Positions 58,651 to 64,000 of a DNA stretch of 64,000 bases are shown piece after piece. A program made the translations under genes and the position numbers. Position 1 is the first letter of the stretch. Every line of letters begins with the position of its first letter. Under the pieces are notes generated by a model. The model was not told the DNA's origin. It did no database searches and saw only the letters and a program-made list of their open reading frames with translations. Source of the DNA: Ancistrus triradiatus (taxonomy: Eukaryota > Chordata > Actinopteri > Siluriformes > Loricariidae); contig JAJAGP010002025.1 of NCBI GenBank assembly GCA_025084515.1, forward strand, positions 62,001 to 126,000, read 5' to 3'.

Positions 58651-59656
58651 TTAAGCTTTAGAATTTGATGTTTGGCCAATTTCTGTGCCTGTGCACTCAT
58701 ATGAACAAAAATACGAAATATTGAATAATAAGAAAACTTCAGAATCTGCATGTCATAATCAACATATAGATGCTTTTGAAAATAAGGAGACCACTTGGTA
58801 CAAGTAACAAGGGCTGACTGCCAACAGGCATCACGCAGGTCAATAGAGGAAAACAACTGCAGCTGATGAAAAAATAATGATCAAAGCAATTAAGAACAAC
58901 ACAGCTGGGCTGTTTTACATAGAAATTCTCAACAACGTCCAAACTGTGGGCATTGCAACTGTATTTAACAGCACACAATAGAGGGGTTCAATTAAAGTAA
59001 AACACAGCGGAATCACAGATGTACACTGTGCTGGATAATGTATGGGACAAATTAAAATCTTTGTGTGGATGTTGAACATCTCATTACAAAAAACCCTGGA
59101 CAATAATATTGTTTAAAAATTATTGTAGTGGGTTGATTAGACAACCACAGTAGTATAAGTGAGGCCAGGCACAAATGTTGGGCAGTAAGACCTGGATCAC
59201 AGTATGCCATTCCAATTCATCACACAAGTGTTGGATGAGGTTGAGGTTAGTGTTCAGTCTGAGGGCATGTGCATGGTGACATTAGGGAGTGTTTGGGTGC
59301 TTGGCAATGGAAATTCAATCCATGAAGTTCCTAACAATAGTTCTGGTTGTAATGGTGCTTTCAGAAACAGTACAGAACAGTAATGAGTGGTAAGACCTGT
59401 GAAGACACACTTTTTGCACACTCTGCAGCCTTACTCTTTGAGCTTGAGTTGCTTTTCTCATGGCAGAACTGTCTTTGCTCGTATTTTCACCTTATTATAA
59501 AAGTTAGGAGCTGCTCTGTTCTGAGTGTGGCAGAAACTTGATGACCTTACATGTTCACAAGGTGGCATCTTGTCACAATGCCACATTGACAGTCAGTCTT
59601 TGTATGACCCATTCTAATGCCAAACTGTTTGTCTGTTTATGCAGATTGTGTGACTT
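58651..59656. other. Unassigned, probably repeat-derived DNA
   Basis: Text such as cattccaattcatcacacaa and ggcaatggaaattcaatcca looks like debris of a DNA transposon, but no ends or coding motif could be fixed. Confidence 0.3.
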
Positions 59657-60922
59657 TTTTGCATGTTTGTCACACTTAAGTGTTTCAGAACATCAAATCA
59701 ATTTGAATATTAGTCAAAGACAACACAAGTAAACACAAAATGCAGTTTTTAAATGAAGGTGTTTATTATTAAGGGAGAAAAAAATCCAAACCTACCTGGC
59801 CACTCCAAAGTCTTCATTTTGTTTTTCTTCAGCCATTCAGAGGTGGACTTGCTGGTGTGTTTTAGATCATTGTCCTACTGCAAAACTCAAGTTTGTTTCA
59901 ACTTGAGGTCATGAACAGATGGACGGACATTCTCCTTCAGGATTTGTTGGTAGACAGCAGAATTCATAGTTCCATTTATCATGTCTTCCAGGTCCTGAAG
60001 CAGCAAAACAACCCCAGATCATCACACTACCACCCCCATATGTTACTGTTGGTATAATGTTCTTTATCTGGAATGCTGTGTTACTTTTATGCCAGATGTA
60101 ATGGGACACACACCTTCCAAAGAGTTCAACGTTTGACTCATCAGTCCACAGAATGTTTTCCCAAAAGTCTTGGGGATCATCAAGATGTGTTCTGGAAAAA
60201 TTGAGATGAGCTTTAATGTTCTTTTTGCCATGTAGTCCATTTTTGCCCAGTCTCTTTCTTATGGTGGAGGAATGAACACTGACCTTACCTGAGGCAAGTG
60301 AGGCCTGCAGTTCTTTGGATGTTGTTGTGGGGCCTTCTGTGACCTCTTGGATGAGTCGTCGCTGTGCTCTTGGGGTAATTCTGGTCGGCCGGCCACTCCT
60401 GGGAAGATTCACCAATGTTCCATGTCTTCGCCATTTGTGAATAATGGCTCTGACTGTGGTTCGCTGGAGTCCCAAGCTTTAGAAATGGCTTTATAACCCT
60501 TTCCAGACTGATAGATCTCAATTACTTTCTTTCTCAATTGTTCCTGAATTTCTTTGGATCTCGGCATGATGTGTAGCTTTTAAGGATCTTTTGGTGTACT
60601 TCACTTTGTCAGGTCCTGTTTAAGTAATGTCCTGATTGAGAACAGGTGTGACAATAATCAGGCCTGGGTGTGGCTCAGTGAACTCAGGTGTGATAAACCA
60701 TAGTTAAGTTATGTTTTAACAAGAGGGGCAAACACTTTTTCACTCAGGGCCATGTAGGTTTGGATTTTTTTCTCCCATTTAAAAACTGCATTTTGTGTTT
60801 ACTTGTGTTGTCTTTGACTAATATTTAAATTGGTTTGATGTTCCGAAACACTTAAGTGCGACAAATATGCAAAACAAATAACAGGAAATCAGGAAGGGGG
60901 CAAATGCTTTTTCACACCACTG
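59657..60922 (-). mobile_element. Tc1-like element, family 2 (outer left end missing)
   Basis: Right terminal repeat complete (ttcacaccactg then TA). The left arm is recognisable from gcatgtttgtcacacttaag inwards, an inverted copy of cttaagtgcgacaaatatgc on the right. The arms are about 150-190 bp. Confidence 0.9.
59909..60568 (-). pseudogene. Tc1-like transposase pseudogene (family 2)
   Basis: Starts MPRSKEIQEQLRKKVIEIYQ near 60568. A one-base deletion near 60478 shifts frame; the shifted frame continues LQRTTVRAIIHKWRRHGTLV, PRSGRPTRITPRAQRRL, ENILWTDESNVELFG (first catalytic Asp present) and YGGGSVMIWGCFAASGPG. A second shift follows at 59980, and the remaining catalytic residues are not in frame. 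Inactive. Confidence 0.93.
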
Positions 60923-60929
60923 TAATGGG

Positions 60930-61150
60930 CAGTCTCAGTGGCTCAGTGGGTAGCACCAGCTGCTCCAAACAGCAGTGTCAGAGGGCCTGGGTTCAATCTC
61001 AAGTGGGGCTTGCAACATGAAAATCGAGTGGTACTTTTAAGGAAACCCCAAACCACTGGGGTACTTCTAGTGACAGTCCCAAGTTTGGAAAAATGGGAGA
61101 CATATCTGGAAGGATCAGCAAGGACATCTGCATGAAATCTGAGCCAAAAT
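60930..61150 (+). mobile_element. tRNA-headed SINE, third family
   Basis: A-box-like gtggctcagtgggtagcacc, B-box-like gggttcaatctc, then tggaaggatcagcaaggaca and ctgagccaaaatct. Directly abuts the Tc1-like element on its left. Confidence 0.75.
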
Positions 61151-61155
61151 CTAAA

Positions 61156-61203
61156 ATACAGATAGTTCACTATGGTGGTATAGCCATAGTGGACTATCTG
61201 TAT
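61156..61203. repeat. Perfect-looking 20-bp hairpin
   Basis: atacagatagttcactatgg and ccatagtggactatctgtat pair at 19 of 20 positions around an 8-base loop, at the 3' end of the SINE. Confidence 0.85.
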
Positions 61204-61463
61204 ATTATTATCCATTGGGAGCAGCCATAAAAGTATTATCATTACTGACCTAGTGACATAGTGCCAGAACTGCTTCAACATTCTACTCCTCTATACCAGT
61301 ACATGGCTCCCAGTTCATTGGTTTGTTCTTCTCATGCAGCATCCAGCTTTATAATAATGCAATAATAATCCAATCACACATTCAAAAACTTAAAAACAAA
61401 AAATACTGACCTGTTCTAAAGTTTTGGGTGTCTTGAGGTATTATTCCCTTGCTAAAAGAAATA

Positions 61464-61706
61464 GTACCCCGAGTAAACCCACATGATCACAGGGAGGACC
61501 CGGACCACTCCACCTGGGACTGAACTCAAGACTTTCTCGCTGTGAGGTGACAGTGGCACCCACCGAGCCACCGTGCTGGCCAAACCCACGCAGACACAAG
61601 AACTACATGTAAACTCCACACAGGCAGAGTCCGAGGTTGGGATCAAACCTGGGATGCTGGACCTGTGAGGCGACCGCGATAGATCGCTGGCGCATTGTGT
61701 TGCCCC
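61464..61706 (-). mobile_element. Two adjoining V-SINE fragments
   Basis: A first head region (gtgggtgccactgtcacctc on the minus strand) is followed by a second core and head (ggagtttacatgtagttctt, gcgaccgcgatagatcgctgg read on plus), so one copy sits in or beside the other. Confidence 0.7.
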
Positions 61707-62091
61707 CAAATAGTTTGCTGTACTATATATCTGTCTATTGTATAAGGGATTGGGAAGGTGTGTATTCGTGCATTTTAAACACTTTATGCTGATGCTAAAA
61801 GAGAGAACTGTGTTGCAGATTAAAGAGTTTAAGTAGTAATTAAGATATCCATCAAGACATCCACTAACACAATTAAACAAAATATATGACATCATTACAT
61901 TAAAATCAGGGCATCATTACATCCAAGTAGCCACCTGCTCCATCAAATTTTATAGTTCTTACAGGCAAACAGTTTAGCATTTTTTCAGCCTAAGCCTGTG
62001 TAAGCCTAAGCTTAAGCCTATGTCCTGTGTTCTCGCAACCCTGACCAGGAAAAGCAGGCACAGAAATATGAAAAGAAAATGTAAAACTAAA
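61707..62091. other. Gene-free DNA
   Basis: Nothing supported. Confidence 0.4.
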
Positions 62092-63420
62092 TACAACCCG
62101 AAAATCAGAAAAATTGGGACGGTAAGGAAAATTCAAATGGTCCTTACATATAATTTGACTTTTATTTCATTGAAGACAGTATTAACCCAAGATATTTCAT
62201 TTGTTACTAAACATCCATTCCTGCATTTCAGGCCTGCAACACATTCCAAAAAAGGATGGGATGGGGGATTTAGGGCTAGTAATGAGGTAAAAAAAAACTA
62301 TGTATTTTGAGATTACAAACAGATGATGTCAACAGGTGATTATAATTATGATTTGGTACAAAAACAGTATCCACAAAAGTCTTTCAGGATCAAAGATGGG
62401 CAGAGTACCTCCAGTTTGTCAACAAATGTGTGAGAAAATTATTGAATCATTTAAAAACTATTTACTCAAAGCAAGTCTGGAAGGGAGTAGCGTATTTATT
62501 TATCTTCAATGCATAATATCATTAAAGTTCAAGGAATCTGGAGGAATTTTAGTGCATAAAGGGTAAGGGCACAAGCTGTGATCTCCAATCCCTCAGATGG
62601 CACCGCATCAAGAATGGTCATTAATCAATAGCTGATATAACCACATGGGCAAGGGATTACTTTGGCAGACCTTTGTCTAGAATTGCATTCCTAAATATCG
62701 CCTAAAATGTTACTGTGTAAAAAAAGCAGCCTTATGTTAACCATATCCAGAAGTGCCATAGATTTCTCTGAGCTTGGAGGCATCTGAGATGGACCATCAC
62801 ACAGTGGAAGTGTGAACTGTGGTCAGACTACTCAGTATTCCAGACGTTTGTTGGAAGAAATGGACGCTGTGTGCTCTGGACCAAAGACAAAAAGGACCAT
62901 CCAGACTGTTATCAGCAACAAGTCCATAAGGCCAGGTTCTGTCATGGTATGGGTTTTATGTCAGTGCCCATGGCAAAGGTCATTTTCACTTCTGTGATGG
63001 CCATATTAATGCAGAAAGTACACTGAGATTTTAGAGCAACATATGCTGCCTTCAAGACGACATCTTTTCCAGGAACGTCCATGTTCTTCAACAAGACAAT
63101 ACAAGCCAAATCAGAAAAAAGTTATGGCTTAATTATGCAAATCTCTTCCATTCTTTCCTTGAAGAACATGGTATTTAAACATGGTATTTGATGACAACCT
63201 GGAGAGCCTCTGCCCACCTTTCCTGCTCAAAGACTCAGCCATTTTTGGATGCTGCTTTTGTACCAAGTCTAACAAATTAAGTTGACCAGACAAAACATTA
63301 CATATATTGGGTTCATAATGTCTGCAATGAGATAAAAGTCAAAGTAAATGTAAGGAGCACTGTATTCATTTTTATTAACAGTTTTCATATCATCCCAACT
63401 TTTTCTGATATGGGGTTATA
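62092..63420 (+). mobile_element. DNA transposon family K, copy 3 (about 1.3 kb)
   Basis: Ends caacccgaaaatcagaaaaa / ttttctgatatggggtt. The interior holds the same degenerate coding-like block as the copy at 28551 (TKDKKDHPDCYQQQVHKARF near 62880), here on the plus strand. Confidence 0.78.
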
Positions 63421-63802
63421 AATAATTCACTGAAACAATACGGAACTGTCCTAATTAGTAGATCATTAGCAGTTGATTATATGGAGTTTTCTCATTAACC
63501 CATTAAGAGTAAGTTGTTAGATGTAGTATTGGTGTATTTAGCTTTGTTACGAATTAGAGTAGTATGATTGCAGGTCCATGCTGAGTGGGTTTCTCATTTA
63601 CTATTTTTCCAAGCATATGTATATCGCAACCTTTAACTTCCTCTGTGTCTAGCTGATCTTGGAGTATCAACATTTTGTTGACAATTAGGGCATACTCTAT
63701 TGTCCCACTCCCCCGCTGGCCTCCACTCACATTGTGCTTAAATATTCTGGGCCCAAGCACATCATCACAATGCTACTTTTATCAGTAAGATCACAAAGTC
63801 AG
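63421..63802. other. Gene-free DNA
   Basis: Nothing supported. Confidence 0.4.
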
Positions 63803-63811
63803 AATTGTAGA

Positions 63812-63991
63812 GCTTTTTGTTTGTTTATTTGGTTTATTTAACGTATCAGCATCATTGGCCATTTCAGCGACACACACAAGGTTACATCTACAGAAAGGAC
63901 CCAGGACAAGGACCCATCCACACTGGGAGTTAACCCAGGACCTTCTTGCTGTGAGGCAGCGGTGCTACCCACTGAGCCACCATGCCGCCCC
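63812..63991 (-). mobile_element. V-SINE copy (short) with target-site duplication
   Basis: Head ggggcggcatggtggctcag on the minus strand and an AT-rich tail. aattgtaga flanks it at 63803..63811 and 63992..64000, the latter running to the window edge. The central V-SINE core is largely deleted. Confidence 0.85.
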
Positions 63992-64000
63992 AATTGTAGA

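Overview
The window is vertebrate nuclear DNA, almost certainly from a ray-finned (teleost) fish. The evidence is an intron-containing SLC46-type transporter gene plus a typical teleost repeat load: several Tc1-like families, tRNA-headed SINEs with the V-SINE central domain, an RTE-type LINE, an L2/CR1-like LINE, Ty3/gypsy-related LTR elements, and long TA, GT, AG and ATCT microsatellites. There are no bacterial or organellar features.

Host genes. The one well-supported gene lies on the minus strand from 53430 down to 32050. Six coding exons with consistent GT-AG boundaries and phases (0-1-0-1-1, then 2 or a stop) encode about 445 residues of an SLC46 (proton-coupled folate transporter-like) major-facilitator protein. 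At the left edge (220..412, minus) is a candidate first coding exon with a zinc-finger-like segment of the kind found at the N-terminus of hAT-transposase-like proteins. It sits next to a CpG-containing stretch (about 600..1970) that could be its promoter.

Layout. 1..2 kb: candidate exon and CpG-rich stretch. 2..8.5 kb: degenerate LINE carrying a SINE with a clean target-site duplication, a Ty3/gypsy RNase H relic and a pogo-like element. 8.5..32 kb: a gene-poor stretch of unique DNA, with blocks that look like conserved non-coding elements, and scattered transposons. 32..53.4 kb: the SLC46 gene. Its 11.2-kb intron 4 holds an RTE LINE split by one LTR element (39857..42482) and, separately, a second complete LTR element (44474..47643). 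53.4..64 kb: Tc1-like pseudogenes, SINEs and another DNA-transposon relic.

Most notable. The two LTR elements in intron 4 are gag-only. Neither shows reverse transcriptase, RNase H or integrase; the pol-sized space is filled by in-frame minisatellites. Immediately after the 5' LTR, each has a single G and then a 10-nt primer-binding site that exactly matches the reverse complement of 10 nt in its own LTR, located about 31 nt downstream of a TATA-like box. The two elements use different 10-mers, yet each pair matches. This is the arrangement expected for Tf1/Sushi-type self-priming, kept in two separate non-autonomous elements.
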